Positions 25,825-36,168 of a stretch of 64,000 bases of DNA are shown in pieces; position 1 is the first letter of the stretch, and every line of letters starts with the position of its first letter. Location: assembly GCF_024793945.1 (NCBI RefSeq), contig NZ_JANUSD010000007.1, positions 200,810 to 264,809 of the forward strand, read 5' to 3'. The DNA is from Emticicia fluvialis. GTDB lineage: Bacteria > Bacteroidota > Bacteroidia > Cytophagales > Spirosomataceae. The notes below the pieces were generated by a model that saw only the letters and a list, made by a program, of their open reading frames with translations, had not been told where the DNA came from and did no database searches. The position numbers and the translations under genes were made by a program.

Positions 25825-27531
25825 TTAGTATCTCCAGCTTTTTAAGTCTACACCTTTAGGCGCTGTTTTCTTTACTTCTTCTGCCCACTTGGGTATAAAC
25901 ATACGGTGGTAACGTAATCTTGAAATATAATTAGGCTGTGTGTGGTCGCCATTCCAGCAATGCTCGGCTCTGTCGCCGTAATCCACTTCTCCGTCATACG
26001 CGGGGTTAGATACCCCCTTCAACATTTCTTCGGCCAGGTACACGGCATTGTTGAGATAGTAATTATCCATATCGCCACAATAAATATGGATTCTACCCTT
26101 CCATTTTTCACCGTTTTTTGTCCAGTCACGCTTCATAATATAAGCAAGGTCATAGTTTTCTTTCCAGTAATTGGCCACCTCTTTATCTATCACTCCGGTT
26201 TGTTTATCCCATATTCTTTTGGGGTAACCATCTTTGCCAATGGGTGAATACACTGCTTCCCAGATATCAAACTGCTGGCCGCTTCTGGTTTTAGTGCCTA
26301 ATGCCAGCTCCCGCATGTTCATTTCGGCTACCGTGGCTGATATTTGCCCCAGATAATCACGGTGGCCGGGTCTGGGCAGTTTTTTAAACTGACTGTCGTA
26401 CCAATACGCATTCTTATCTTCATAAATATTTACGGTTGTAAAAGCTCTGAAATCAATCGGGTCCGGGCATGCCGCATAACAGCCATTGTACTGGTCAGGA
26501 TACTTGACCTGTACTGCCAGGGCCTCCCAGCCACCCGTTGAGCCACCATAGGTGAATCTTGCCCAACCCTCACCAATACCTCTGAACCGTTTTTCAATTT
26601 CCGGAATCAACTCATAGGTAATAGCATCGCCATAAGGCCCGATGTTTTCTGAATTAACTGCGTACGAATCATCGTAAAACGGACAAGCGTGTTGTATCTC
26701 GATAGCTATTACCCTCGGAAAATCCTTTCCTGTCCACATTTTATAGAAATCGTAAGCTTCCTGCTGCACTATTTTATTGTAGCCGTATATCTTGAAACGG
26801 GCGTTATAATCATTCGGAAGATTGGCATCGGGAGGAGTGGTGCGGAATCCATCAAAATCTTCAGGAAAATGCCCATGAAAAATAGCCAGCGGATACTTCA
26901 CGTCAGGGTGTTCATCAAAGCCTTCAGGCAACAAAATATGCGCGCCCAAATACATAGGCCTACCCCAGAACTCGGTGAGCATTTTACTCTGTATCTTAAT
27001 ATGTTTGATATACTTAGTATCTTTAGGCTCTTCAACCGGAGGTATTATCTGGTCCAGATTTAACTTCACTATCGCAGCTCCTTTAGGGTCAAATCTTACT
27101 TTAACGGGTTTTGAGTACAGGTTTCCCGGTGCCAGATTCCATTGCTGGCCTTCGCCCCTATCCATTGGCATTTTTACGGTATGGCCGTCTTTCCGGTGAA
27201 AGGTCTCGTACTTATGTAACAAAACCTGCACGTAATATTCACCTGCCGGCACCTCTTTCAGGTATCTTTTCGGATACCCGAAACTGTTATTGTTGTTTAC
27301 TATTCTCGCCTGAGAGCCATTCCAGTTTTCAACATCAATGCCAAATACCAGTTGCGTATTCAGGGCATCGGTAATATCAAAACGGGGTTCCCGGTTCGGG
27401 TTTGTTGAGAGCATTACCAACAGTCTTCCGTCTAGCAGGCCTTGCTGGCCGAAGGCGGTTACAGAAAACTGCGTTTGCGCAAACCCTGCTACCGACAAAA
27501 GCAGAAGGGCGAACAATAGACTTTTTTTCAT
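25825..27531 (-). CDS. Secreted alpha/beta-hydrolase-fold esterase
   Basis: 568-aa exported protein: signal peptide MKKSLLFALLLLSVAGFAQ, an N-terminal beta domain (about residues 22-170) and a C-terminal hydrolase of the Esterase_D-like type. The nucleophile elbow YGGSTGG gives Ser331. A CGDMDNYYLNNA segment and the His-containing RAEHCWNGDHTQPN near the C-terminus could supply the acid and base. Length and layout fit a Bacteroidota group of putative periplasmic esterases. Substrate unknown. A Tat-signal protein gene lies 30 bp upstream on the same strand, and the two plus the YdeI gene may form an operon. Confidence 0.8.
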   Translation of the reverse strand: MKKSLLFALLLLSVAGFAQTQFSVTAFGQQGLLDGRLLVMLSTNPNREPRFDITDALNTQLVFGIDVENWNGSQARIVNNNNSFGYPKRYLKEVPAGEYYVQVLLHKYETFHRKDGHTVKMPMDRGEGQQWNLAPGNLYSKPVKVRFDPKGAAIVKLNLDQIIPPVEEPKDTKYIKHIKIQSKMLTEFWGRPMYLGAHILLPEGFDEHPDVKYPLAIFHGHFPEDFDGFRTTPPDANLPNDYNARFKIYGYNKIVQQEAYDFYKMWTGKDFPRVIAIEIQHACPFYDDSYAVNSENIGPYGDAITYELIPEIEKRFRGIGEGWARFTYGGSTGGWEALAVQVKYPDQYNGCYAACPDPIDFRAFTTVNIYEDKNAYWYDSQFKKLPRPGHRDYLGQISATVAEMNMRELALGTKTRSGQQFDIWEAVYSPIGKDGYPKRIWDKQTGVIDKEVANYWKENYDLAYIMKRDWTKNGEKWKGRIHIYCGDMDNYYLNNAVYLAEEMLKGVSNPAYDGEVDYGDRAEHCWNGDHTQPNYISRLRYHRMFIPKWAEEVKKTAPKGVDLKSWRY

Positions 27532-27561
27532 GAATGTTTAGTTTAGTAGTTTATGGGTTTA

Positions 27562-28323
27562 TCAATGATGTTGCTTGCCATACTTCTTCAGGGCTGTTTC
27601 TACATCCAGTTTTGCAGCTCTTATTAATCCATTGCCTGCTTTTTCTGCGGCGGCTATGTCAATATTATGAATATCGTAGGCTTTGCCTCCCAGATCAACC
27701 ATTATTACATCAAAAGTAAAAGCAGTTTCAGTATTGGCTATAAACCAGTGAATGTTGTTCTTCTCGTCTGAAACAGACGAACTGCTGCCCACACCGGCCG
27801 TTTTTTCAATGGTAGGTTTTATAAGCAGGTGTTTATCTTCCTCTGCTACTTTGTCATAGTGCTTCAGTGCAAATTCACCTTTTAAAACCAAATGCGCCGA
27901 CGACATATTTGAATGCCCATGCGGAATAATAGCACGGCCTTTTTTCATACCAAAAATCTTCCTGATAAAAACTGTTTTTTCAGGCAGCCCATCCAGTTTC
28001 GGAAACTTAACCATTCTGGTATTTACACCCAGGTCGGGGTAATCAAACCCACGCGTCAGGGTTTCAAAATCAATAAACTTTAACAGCTCGGATAATTCTA
28101 TCTGATTAAAGAGCTTTTCAACCTGCTGCTGCCACAAAACCGGTGGAATCTTTTGCAACTTCAGGTCATTACAAATCTCTGTCAATTGTTTTGCCCAGTG
28201 CGTGGCAACAGGCCTGACCGAACTTGCAAATGCCTGAGAAGTAAATAAACTCTCTAATAAAAAATAATTGAGAGTTGTGCTCAGCATTGTTTTTCCGAAC
28301 TCCCGCCGGTTTTGCAACTCCAT
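27562..28323 (-). CDS. Exported cupin-like protein with twin-arginine start
   Basis: 253-aa protein not assigned to a named family. The N-terminus NRREFGKTMLSTTLNYFLLE contains a twin-arginine (RREF) motif before a hydrophobic stretch, suggesting Tat export. Residues about 118-165 carry HGHSNMSSAHLVLKGEFALK, an HxH...H...G arrangement typical of metal-binding cupins. The last third is polar. Its ATG lies 4 bp after the stop of the upstream YdeI gene, so the two are co-transcribed. It may bind a small ligand or metal outside the cytoplasm. Confidence 0.72.
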   Translation of the reverse strand: MELQNRREFGKTMLSTTLNYFLLESLFTSQAFASSVRPVATHWAKQLTEICNDLKLQKIPPVLWQQQVEKLFNQIELSELLKFIDFETLTRGFDYPDLGVNTRMVKFPKLDGLPEKTVFIRKIFGMKKGRAIIPHGHSNMSSAHLVLKGEFALKHYDKVAEEDKHLLIKPTIEKTAGVGSSSSVSDEKNNIHWFIANTETAFTFDVIMVDLGGKAYDIHNIDIAAAEKAGNGLIRAAKLDVETALKKYGKQHH

Positions 28324-28327
28324 ACAA

Positions 28328-28924
28328 TTATTTAGGTTTTGGGGTATATTGGTTGGCCCGTTCGTTTCTTTCAGCCAGTGTTACGGTTTCCAGAATCCTC
28401 TTCTTTCTGGTTTCTTCCTGTTTTGCATTCAGCAGCCATTCAAGAATGCCTCTTTTTACCGACCGGGGAAAAGCCTCAAAATAGGCCTTTGCAGTAGGAT
28501 TATTATCTAATGCCTGTTGTAAATCTGGCGGATTGATCAGGTTCTCCACGTCATCAAGTGCTGTCCAGTAACCATTTTCTTTGGCGAAATCAATTATTTT
28601 TGTGCCAGGTGCTGTCATTAACCCATCGGCAATCAATTTTTCAACCTTTGCCTTGTTTACTCTGCTCCAGTTGCTTTTAGGATTTCGCCTGGCAAAAAAC
28701 TGATAATAAAAATCATCATTACCACTTTTTATTGAACTATCTACCCACCCGAAGCACAGCGCTTCATGTACGGCTTCATCATAAATGACACTTGGCACCC
28801 CGCTTTGCTTTTTGTATAGCTTTAACCAGATGCTCGTGTGCTTATCGTGGTTATCTGAAAGCCATTGTCTCCAGGCCTTTCTGTTCTCAAATGCCATTGC
28901 ATTAGCCAAATCATTACCAGCCAT
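28328..28924 (-). CDS. YdeI/OmpD-associated family protein
   Basis: 198-aa soluble protein of the YdeI (bacteriocin-protection-like) family: AFENRKAWRQWLSDNHDKH near the start, VHEALCFGWVDSSIK, FFARRNPKSNWSRVNKAKVE and C-terminal SVKRGILEWLLNAKQEETR are typical. Salmonella YdeI is linked to antimicrobial peptide resistance, but most family members, including this one, are uncharacterised. It begins a probable three-gene operon with the cupin-like and esterase genes. Confidence 0.88.
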   Translation of the reverse strand: MAGNDLANAMAFENRKAWRQWLSDNHDKHTSIWLKLYKKQSGVPSVIYDEAVHEALCFGWVDSSIKSGNDDFYYQFFARRNPKSNWSRVNKAKVEKLIADGLMTAPGTKIIDFAKENGYWTALDDVENLINPPDLQQALDNNPTAKAYFEAFPRSVKRGILEWLLNAKQEETRKKRILETVTLAERNERANQYTPKPK

Positions 28925-29131
28925 AATAAATTCAATACAATAATTAAAAACCGTAATTTAAGAGATTGCAAGCAGTAAGGGCGCGTTTCAAGCAACAGCA
29001 AAACCACAGCCTGCACGCATTTAACAAATATAATAGCAGGCCATGTAAATAGAAAGTATCGTGCAGGTAATTTAAACGGAAGTTTTTAAGAGGGGCGAGT
29101 GTGCAAAAATTGATAAATGCCTGTAAAAAAT

Positions 29132-29158
29132 CAGAGGTACCTTTTCTGGGTACCTCTG
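29132..29158 (-). terminator. Intrinsic terminator of rlmN
   Basis: CAGAGGTACC (29132-29141) pairs with GGTACCTCTG (29149-29158), loop of 7. On the minus strand the stem is followed by ATTTTTTAC. Confidence 0.85.
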
Positions 29159-29163
29159 GTAGT

Positions 29164-30213
29164 TTAAGCTGCTACTGTGGGCTCTTTTATGGCCAGTTGA
29201 CCACAGGCGGCGTCAATATCTTTCCCACGGCTTCGGCGTACATTTACTATTACGCCTTTATCTTCCAGAAATCTTGCAAATTTACCGAGTTTGTCTTCTG
29301 TAGTATTTACAAAGTCTGCTTCTGCAATGGGGTTATATTCTATGATATTCACTTTTGCAGGTACTTTCTTGGTAAACTCCCACAATTCTTTAGCATCCTG
29401 CAGGCTATCGTTGAAATCATTAAAAACTATGTACTCGAACGTTATCCGGTTACCTGTCTTTTTATAGAAATAATTCAAGGCAGTAGCCAGGTTTTTCAAC
29501 GAATTGGTTTCGTTAATGGGCATAATCTCGTTACGCTTTACATCATTGGCGGCGTGCAACGACAAAGCCAGATTAAACTTCACGCCATCATCACCCAGTT
29601 TCTGAATCATCTTGGCTATACCTGCAGTACTGACGGTAATACGTTTCGGCGACCACCCCAAGCCATCAGGAGATGTAATTCTGTCTATCGATTCAATCAT
29701 ACTGGCATAATTCAACAAGGGTTCACCCATACCCATATATACTATATTGGTAAGCGGAGCCTGATAGTGTTCTTCTGCCTGTTGTTTTATTAATACTACC
29801 TGGTCATAAATCTCGGCGGCATCCAGGTTACGCTTGCGGGGCATATAACCGGTTGCACAAAACTTACAGGTGAGCGAACACCCAACCTGCGACGACACAC
29901 AGGCGGTCATACGGTCATCCGCCGGAATCAAGACCCCTTCCACCAGATTACCATCAAACAATCTGAAGCCCGACTTAATGGTTTTATCGTTCGAAACCTG
30001 TTTTCTTAAAACCGATACCGGTCTTATTTCAAAATTCTCTTTCAGTAAATCGCGGGTTTTTAATGAAAGGTTTGTCATTTCATCAAAACTTCTTGCCGAT
30101 TTTTTCCAGAGCCATTCTAAAACCTGCTTGGCCCGAAACCCCTGCTCTCCATGGCCCGAAAGCCAGGTTTTCAGTTGGTCGGCAGAAAGCTTTCTTATAT
30201 CTTGTTTTTCCAT
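29164..30213 (-). CDS. rlmN: Dual-specificity RNA methyltransferase RlmN
   Basis: Radical-SAM enzyme that methylates C2 of A2503 in 23S rRNA and A37 of some tRNAs. 349 aa from the ATG at 30213; the open frame extends to 30282, but the family N-terminus begins at MEKQDIRKLSADQLKTWL. The 4Fe-4S triad is C112, C116, C119 in GCSLTCKFCATGYMP. MGMGEPLLNYASMIES and SLHAANDVKRNEIMPINE are the SAM and methyl-transfer motifs, and the second catalytic Cys is C337 in DAACGQLAI. Single-gene unit with its own terminator. Confidence 0.96.
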   Translation of the reverse strand: MEKQDIRKLSADQLKTWLSGHGEQGFRAKQVLEWLWKKSARSFDEMTNLSLKTRDLLKENFEIRPVSVLRKQVSNDKTIKSGFRLFDGNLVEGVLIPADDRMTACVSSQVGCSLTCKFCATGYMPRKRNLDAAEIYDQVVLIKQQAEEHYQAPLTNIVYMGMGEPLLNYASMIESIDRITSPDGLGWSPKRITVSTAGIAKMIQKLGDDGVKFNLALSLHAANDVKRNEIMPINETNSLKNLATALNYFYKKTGNRITFEYIVFNDFNDSLQDAKELWEFTKKVPAKVNIIEYNPIAEADFVNTTEDKLGKFARFLEDKGVIVNVRRSRGKDIDAACGQLAIKEPTVAA

Positions 30214-30353
30214 ATTTTCTTCAACTATTTTGCAAAGTTCTGAAATTATCGGGGGTTTTACCAAAATATGCTGAATTATCATAATTCATACCCCGATTGA
30301 AGTAAACAATAATGTGCTAACAGAAGTTTGTTAATTGAAAGAATTAAACAAAA

Positions 30354-31151
30354 ATGAAAAGATTTTCAAACAAGGTTGTCTGGATTACGGGGGCTTCTTC
30401 CGGCATCGGCGAAGCCACCGCTTATGAATTTGCCAAAGAAGGCGCAAGACTGGTTCTATCGGCAAGGCGCCTGGATGAGCTTCTGAGGGTTAAACAAAAC
30501 ACAGGCCTGCCTTATGCCGATGTGCTGGTTTTACCAATTGATGTAGAGCGCCAGGATGAGTTTCCGGAAAAAGTACAGGCTGTTATCAGGCATTTCGGCA
30601 GGATTGATGTGTTGTTCAACAATGCCGGGATATCACAACGAAGTTCAGTAGCTGAAAGCAGTATGGAGGTGTACCGCAAAATTATGGATATCAATTTCTT
30701 TGGTGTGATAGCGCTAACGAAAGCGGTTTTGCCTGTAATGGTAGAACAGAAATCGGGCCATATTGCTGTTACAAGCAGTATATCTGGCAAGTTGGGTACG
30801 CCTATGCGCTCAGGCTATTGCGCTACCAAGCACGCCCTGCATGGTTTTTTTGATTCTTTGCGTGCCGAGGTCTGGAAAGAGAAAATAAATGTAACCATTA
30901 TTTGCCCGGGTTATATACATACAGATATATCAATCAATGCCATAGCAGGTGATGGTGGGAAACATGGTAAAATGGATAAAAATCAGGAAACGGGAATATC
31001 GCCGGAAGCATGTGCAAGCGAGATTGTAAATGCCATTGCCAAAGGCAAAGAAGAGGTGTACATCGGGCGTAAAGAAGTAATGGGTGTGTACCTGAAAAGG
31101 TTCTTCCCGGGTATTCTTTCAAAAATTGTTAGAAACCAAATGCCCAAATAA
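30354..31151 (+). CDS. SDR-family oxidoreductase
   Basis: 265-aa classical short-chain dehydrogenase with NAD(P)-binding TGASSGIG (residues 12-19), NNAG (89-92), the catalytic SSIS region and Y155/K159 in SGYCATKHA. Related to DHRS7-like SDRs with a C-terminal extension (KEEVYIGRKEVMGVYLKRFF). Substrate unknown. It is divergent from rlmN across 140 bp and ends before a strong terminator ahead of the SusC gene. Confidence 0.9.
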   Translation: MKRFSNKVVWITGASSGIGEATAYEFAKEGARLVLSARRLDELLRVKQNTGLPYADVLVLPIDVERQDEFPEKVQAVIRHFGRIDVLFNNAGISQRSSVAESSMEVYRKIMDINFFGVIALTKAVLPVMVEQKSGHIAVTSSISGKLGTPMRSGYCATKHALHGFFDSLRAEVWKEKINVTIICPGYIHTDISINAIAGDGGKHGKMDKNQETGISPEACASEIVNAIAKGKEEVYIGRKEVMGVYLKRFFPGILSKIVRNQMPK

Positions 31152-31186
31152 TATTCGGCAAAAATTACAATTGATAAAATTTTAAA

Positions 31187-31212
31187 CAAAGGCTCCAAAA
31201 CTGGAGCCTTTG
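31187..31212 (+). terminator. Intrinsic terminator
   Basis: CAAAGGCTCCA (31187-31197) pairs with TGGAGCCTTTG (31202-31212), loop of 4, followed by TCTTTT. It ends the SDR transcript before the SusC gene. Confidence 0.85.
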
Positions 31213-31400
31213 TCTTTTCCAGGAATAATACAACACTATTTGGCCTATTGTCCATTTATTTGTAAAAAAAATTAAAAATTTACTTTTTTTTAATTTCACT
31301 TGACATTTTAACAAAAAAACTTACTAATTTAACGCCTCAATAGGTGGCCTAACCCATGTATTGCATTTACTAAACTAAAAAAACAAACTAAACAAACTGT

Positions 31401-34400
31401 ATGAGGAAACTTCTACTTGCCAGCATAATGCTGGTATTGGGTAGCTATGCTTATGCCCAAAATGTCAATGTAACTGGAAAAGTTACGGCTGATGATGGCT
31501 CCGTTCTACCAGGAGTGAGTGTCGTAGTAAAAGGCACTAATCAAGGTGTTCAAACAGATGCAAGTGGTATCTACAAAATTTCTGCAAAGAAAGGCGCCTC
31601 TCTATTATTCAGTTTTATTGGCTTTGAATCGCAAACCATTGCAATTGGTAACTCATCTACTATTGATGTAACACTTAAAGCCGATGCGGCTCAGCTGAAC
31701 GAAGTAGTTGTAACAGCTCAGGGTATTCGTAAAAACCTGAGAGAGGTTGGTTACGCTTATTCAAAAGTTAGTACAGAAGACGTAACGGTGGGTCGTTCTC
31801 CGCAGTTAGCTCAGGCACTTTCTGGTAAAGTAACCGGTTTGGCGGTCTACAACGTTAACAATAGCGTTGACCCACAGGTGAAAGTGGTATTACGTGGTTT
31901 CCGCTCATTGACGGGTAACAACGAAGCCCTTATTGTTCTTGATGGTATTCAGACCACCTCTACTGTGCTTGCGCTAATTAACCCTAATGATATCGAAAAC
32001 ATCTCGATTCTTAAAGGTGGCCAGGCCGCAACTCTTTATGGTTCGGCCGGTATCAACGGTGCTTTGGTAATTACCACTAAAAAAGGTACAAAAGGTAAAC
32101 TTAAAGTAAATTACTCTAATAGTACAAACCTTGAGCAAATCAGCTTTTTACCTGAGTTTCAGGATAAATATGGTTCTGGTTCTCACTACTACCCTTCTTA
32201 TGGCTCGGCAGGTTACAGCAGCGACCCCCTTGTGCGTATGAAAGGCAACTGGCGTTCTTATGAAAACCAACAATTCGGTGACCCTTTTGATGGTTCGCTT
32301 CGTCAGTTAGGCCGTTCGGCATCAGATGGTACCACAAACATTTTACCATACGCAGCTGTAAAAAATGCGCGTTACAAAGCATTTGATACTGGCGTATCAA
32401 TGAACAACCAGATTGGTTTTACCGGTGGTGACGAAAACGGCACCTACTATATGTCGTTAGAAAATCAGAAAATTCAGGGCATTGTACCTGGCGATAAAAG
32501 TGAAAGAACAGGTGCTAGGGTTGCCTCATCAAGAGACTACAACAAACTAAATGTAGGTTTCAATGCAAGTTATACACAGGCAAAATATGACAGAACAAAC
32601 TCAGACTTCTATAACGACGTAATCAACCAGCCTGCCAACCTTCCACTACAGGATTATCGCGACTGGCAAAACAACAAATTTGCTAATCCGAATGCCTTTT
32701 TTAACGATTACTACAACAACCCTTACTTTAACGCAGATAACCAACGTAGGGTTTATAAAGATGCAAACATTTCAGGAACGCTTAGCTTAACTTATAAAGT
32801 TACCCCTTGGGCAACATTAAGCAACCGCCTGGGTGCTATGAATAACTCACGTACACAGAAAAGTACTACAGGTAAGTTCTTGTATTCAGACTACGCCAAA
32901 ACCAAGGCTTTTATTGCTGAACCTTTCTATCGTGATGGTGACGGTACTGGTGTTTATCGTGCCGTTACTGACATATTAGGTGGGGTTACAGATTACACCA
33001 AAACTGAAAACGTAATCAATAATGAATTTCAGTTGACGTTAGAAAAAGACTTCGGCCCGTTTGCTAATAAATTAATTTTAGGTAATAGTGTTTATCAAAA
33101 GTATATCAAAGAAGTACAGGTTGGTTCAAGCTCAATTGTGGTACCTGGTGTTTACAACGTTTCGAACCGTCAGGGTGAGTTAACAGGTTTCGAAAACACT
33201 TACATGAACCGTCGCGTAGGCTACTATGCTGACTTATCAAGCAACTTCAAAAACTGGCTGATTCTGAACGGCACTTTCCGGTATGATCAGACATCGCTAT
33301 TCTATAAACCGGGTCGCCCTAAAAACCTTTGGTCGTACCCTTATTATGGCGTTGCGCTATCATTTATCCCTACCGATGCGTTCCCATCGCTTAAAAGCAA
33401 TGTGTTGAACTACGCCAAATTACGTGTTAATTACAACAAAAACGCAAATGACAATATTGACGTTTATGGCCTTGACCTGACATATCCAAATGGCGCTAAC
33501 TTCCCATTTGGTAATACGGTAGGTTTAACTGTAGGCAATACTTTGCCTGATGTAAACTTAAAGCCGGAATCGGTAACTTCAGGAGAGATCGGCGGTGAAT
33601 TCCAGTTGTTCAACAACCGCGTTAATATTGACGTTTCAGCTTATACCCAGAAATCTGTTGGCCAGGTAATTACTGTAAAAGTACCAAACTCTACCGGCTT
33701 CCCGAACTTATTGATTAATGTTGGTGAAACTAAAAACTTCGGTTATGAAGGTGAGTTTAAATACCTTATCTCAAAAGGCACAAAATTCTCATGGGATGCC
33801 AGTGTAAGGTATTCTTACAATGATAACAAGGTATTGGAATTGTATCCTGGTATAAACGAGTTCGTACTTGCTGATGGCTTCTCGTATGCAAATACAAACG
33901 TAATAAAAGGTTCTCGCTTCCCGATGCTGAAAACTGATGGGTATCAATATGCCCCTGATGGGTCTGGCTATCGTTTGGTTAGTGCAACTACCGGGTATCC
34001 GTTGCGTCAGACAACCCTTACCCCAAGAGGTGGCACATTGCCGCGTCACATTGTTGGTCTTGGCTCAAGATTGAATTATGGCAACTTTACATTTACGTTT
34101 AACTTCGAATATCGTGGAGGCAACTATATGTTTAGCGACCTAGGACGTCAGATGACCTTTACCGGTTCTGGTAAATGGACAGAAAACAGAACTGACCAGA
34201 TTTTCCCGAACTCTGCTTACTTAGATGATAAAGGTAAAGTAGTACCTAACACTACCGTTAAGGTACGTGAACCTGAGTACGCTCTTTGGGTTGACCAATA
34301 CCGGAATATTGCAGAGAACTTCGTAGCTCCGGCCTGGTTCATTAAACTGCGTGATATCAACCTTTCTTACAGCGTTCCGCAAAGTTTCCTTACCAAAACA

Positions 34401-34583
34401 AAAATATTCTCTGGTGCGAGCATAGCTCTGTACGGTCGTAACCTGTTTACTATAGTAGACAAATTGAACTACTACACAGACCCTGAGTATAGCAGAAGTA
34501 CAGGAAACGGCTTAGGTCTTAACAGTACTGGCCAAACCCCTCCTGTGCGCCAGTACGGTGTAAACGTTAACCTTACATTTTAA
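31401..34583 (+). CDS. SusC/RagA-type TonB-dependent receptor (pair 1)
   Basis: Outer-membrane TonB-dependent importer of a glycan or peptide, working with the SusD-like lipoprotein that follows 22 bp later. 1060 aa: signal peptide ending SYAYAQ, a carboxypeptidase-regulatory-like domain (about 22-105, VTGKVTADDGSVLPGVSVVV) ending in LNEVVVTAQGI (TonB-box region), a plug domain (about 110-230) and a long beta-barrel ending in YGVNVNLTF. There is no STN domain, so no obvious link to anti-sigma signalling. The first 105 residues closely resemble those of the second SusC at 36456, while the barrels diverge. No glycoside hydrolase is adjacent, so the substrate cannot be inferred. Confidence 0.95.
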   Translation: MRKLLLASIMLVLGSYAYAQNVNVTGKVTADDGSVLPGVSVVVKGTNQGVQTDASGIYKISAKKGASLLFSFIGFESQTIAIGNSSTIDVTLKADAAQLNEVVVTAQGIRKNLREVGYAYSKVSTEDVTVGRSPQLAQALSGKVTGLAVYNVNNSVDPQVKVVLRGFRSLTGNNEALIVLDGIQTTSTVLALINPNDIENISILKGGQAATLYGSAGINGALVITTKKGTKGKLKVNYSNSTNLEQISFLPEFQDKYGSGSHYYPSYGSAGYSSDPLVRMKGNWRSYENQQFGDPFDGSLRQLGRSASDGTTNILPYAAVKNARYKAFDTGVSMNNQIGFTGGDENGTYYMSLENQKIQGIVPGDKSERTGARVASSRDYNKLNVGFNASYTQAKYDRTNSDFYNDVINQPANLPLQDYRDWQNNKFANPNAFFNDYYNNPYFNADNQRRVYKDANISGTLSLTYKVTPWATLSNRLGAMNNSRTQKSTTGKFLYSDYAKTKAFIAEPFYRDGDGTGVYRAVTDILGGVTDYTKTENVINNEFQLTLEKDFGPFANKLILGNSVYQKYIKEVQVGSSSIVVPGVYNVSNRQGELTGFENTYMNRRVGYYADLSSNFKNWLILNGTFRYDQTSLFYKPGRPKNLWSYPYYGVALSFIPTDAFPSLKSNVLNYAKLRVNYNKNANDNIDVYGLDLTYPNGANFPFGNTVGLTVGNTLPDVNLKPESVTSGEIGGEFQLFNNRVNIDVSAYTQKSVGQVITVKVPNSTGFPNLLINVGETKNFGYEGEFKYLISKGTKFSWDASVRYSYNDNKVLELYPGINEFVLADGFSYANTNVIKGSRFPMLKTDGYQYAPDGSGYRLVSATTGYPLRQTTLTPRGGTLPRHIVGLGSRLNYGNFTFTFNFEYRGGNYMFSDLGRQMTFTGSGKWTENRTDQIFPNSAYLDDKGKVVPNTTVKVREPEYALWVDQYRNIAENFVAPAWFIKLRDINLSYSVPQSFLTKTKIFSGASIALYGRNLFTIVDKLNYYTDPEYSRSTGNGLGLNSTGQTPPVRQYGVNVNLTF

Positions 34584-34605
34584 TCAACATTATCATTGAC
34601 TAAAC

Positions 34606-36153
34606 ATGAAATTAAAATCATTTATTATATCAGCTCTGGTTGTTTTGGTTGGTAGTAGCTGTAAGGAGTCTTACTTCGACATTAACACTAACCCTAACTC
34701 CCTACCTACTGCTTCGCCAAACTACGTATTTACCAATGCACTGAACGTTTCAGCCAATAACATTGCCGGCAATACAAACACAGGAGGTTCAAGCGAAATT
34801 GGCTTTTATTGGGCCGGACAATGGACACAAGGTAACGGGTACATCATTAATACCGCCCAGTTTGCCTATAACTTTACCAACGGAGATTTTAACTATTGGG
34901 ATGGCTATTATGATAACCTTCAGGATTACGAATATGTAATTAAAAATGCTGATGCCAATAATCAAGCCTTCTTAAAAGGACCAGCTAAAGTAATGAAAGC
35001 TATGTTGTTTCAACAACTGGTTGATATGTATGGCAATGTGCCTTATACTGATGCATTGAAGGGAACGGCTTCTTTGGCTCCGAAATTTGATGATCAGAAA
35101 ACAGTATATGAAAACCTGATTAAGTTGTTGGATGAAGCCATCGGAGACCTGAAAGCCAATGCTTTTGCAAGTGCATTTTCTGGTTCTGACATTGTATTCA
35201 AAGGAAACAATACTAAATGGATTCAGTTTGCTAACTCTTTGAAATTGCGTATACTGATTCGCCAAACAAAAATTTCGGGAAGAGATTCTTATATTAAACC
35301 TGAAATCAACAAAATTGTCAGCGAAGGTACAGGCTTTATTACCGGTGAAGATGTAGGCCTGGGTGGTTCATCGTTCTTCCTTGCCACTGCCGGAAAATTA
35401 AACCCTGTGTATGACCGTTGGGGATATGACGCAAATGGTGCTAAAAGAGCATTGAATAACTATCCTCGCCCAACACAATTCCTAATTAACAGCCTTAAAG
35501 CAGCGGGTGATACCCTTCGTATGAAGAGAATTGCTTATGCTAACAGTGGCGAAAACGGCAGCGCACCAGGTACAAGCATTTTGAAAGAACTAGCGGCAAA
35601 CTATTCAGGCACACCATTTGGTGTTAGTTCAGGTTACCTACCTGCCAATACTGTATCTTTAGGACCAAGCCTAATTGTAAAAGGTGAATACAACAGACCT
35701 TATATTTTGATGACTGCTTCTGAAGTTCAGTTTTTATTGGCAGAAGCAAAACAGCGATATGCCGATGTTACGCTTCCAAAAACCGCTAAAGAGTATTTTG
35801 AAGAAGGTATCAAACAATCTTTCCGTGTTTTGGGGGCTAGCACTTCAGGTGCCGAAGCTTACAAAGGAAGTGGCATTGTAAACTATGACTGGGATGCTTC
35901 ATCAGATAAACTAGCAGCCATTGCTATTCAGAAATGGATTTCGTTTGTAAACTTTAACGGTCTTGAAGCGTGGGCTGAATACAGAAGAACTAATCTTCCG
36001 GTTACGCCTCAAACTATCCAATTACCTGGTGAAACCAAACGTCCGCTTCGTTTCTTCTATCCGGGCACTGAATTGGGTTCTAACGGTGAAAATGTAAAAG
36101 CACAAGGTACGATAGATGTATTCACGACCAGAATTTTCTGGGATGTAGACTAA
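34606..36153 (+). CDS. SusD/RagB-type lipoprotein (pair 1)
   Basis: 515-aa surface-exposed nutrient-binding lipoprotein of the SusD-like_2 type. Lipobox signal ALVVLVGSSC (Cys19), then FDINTNPNSLPTASPNYVFT, MLFQQLVDMYGNVPYTDALK and the C-terminal ILMTASEVQFLLAEAKQRYA and NGLEAWAEYRRTNLP that identify the family. It partners the upstream SusC to capture ligand at the outer membrane. A very strong terminator follows, separating it from the second pair. Confidence 0.95.
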   Translation: MKLKSFIISALVVLVGSSCKESYFDINTNPNSLPTASPNYVFTNALNVSANNIAGNTNTGGSSEIGFYWAGQWTQGNGYIINTAQFAYNFTNGDFNYWDGYYDNLQDYEYVIKNADANNQAFLKGPAKVMKAMLFQQLVDMYGNVPYTDALKGTASLAPKFDDQKTVYENLIKLLDEAIGDLKANAFASAFSGSDIVFKGNNTKWIQFANSLKLRILIRQTKISGRDSYIKPEINKIVSEGTGFITGEDVGLGGSSFFLATAGKLNPVYDRWGYDANGAKRALNNYPRPTQFLINSLKAAGDTLRMKRIAYANSGENGSAPGTSILKELAANYSGTPFGVSSGYLPANTVSLGPSLIVKGEYNRPYILMTASEVQFLLAEAKQRYADVTLPKTAKEYFEEGIKQSFRVLGASTSGAEAYKGSGIVNYDWDASSDKLAAIAIQKWISFVNFNGLEAWAEYRRTNLPVTPQTIQLPGETKRPLRFFYPGTELGSNGENVKAQGTIDVFTTRIFWDVD

Positions 36154-36168
36154 CAACCTGGTACCGAT

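Noticed and set aside
29101..29793. 230-aa ORF antisense to rlmN
   Set aside because: Overlaps the rlmN catalytic region and terminator; shadow of the real gene.
31300..31320. TTGACA at 31300 upstream of SusC as a sigma-70 promoter
   Set aside because: Bacteroidota primary sigma uses TTTG/TAnnTTTG; no TATAAT at proper spacing and no TAnnTTTG nearby.
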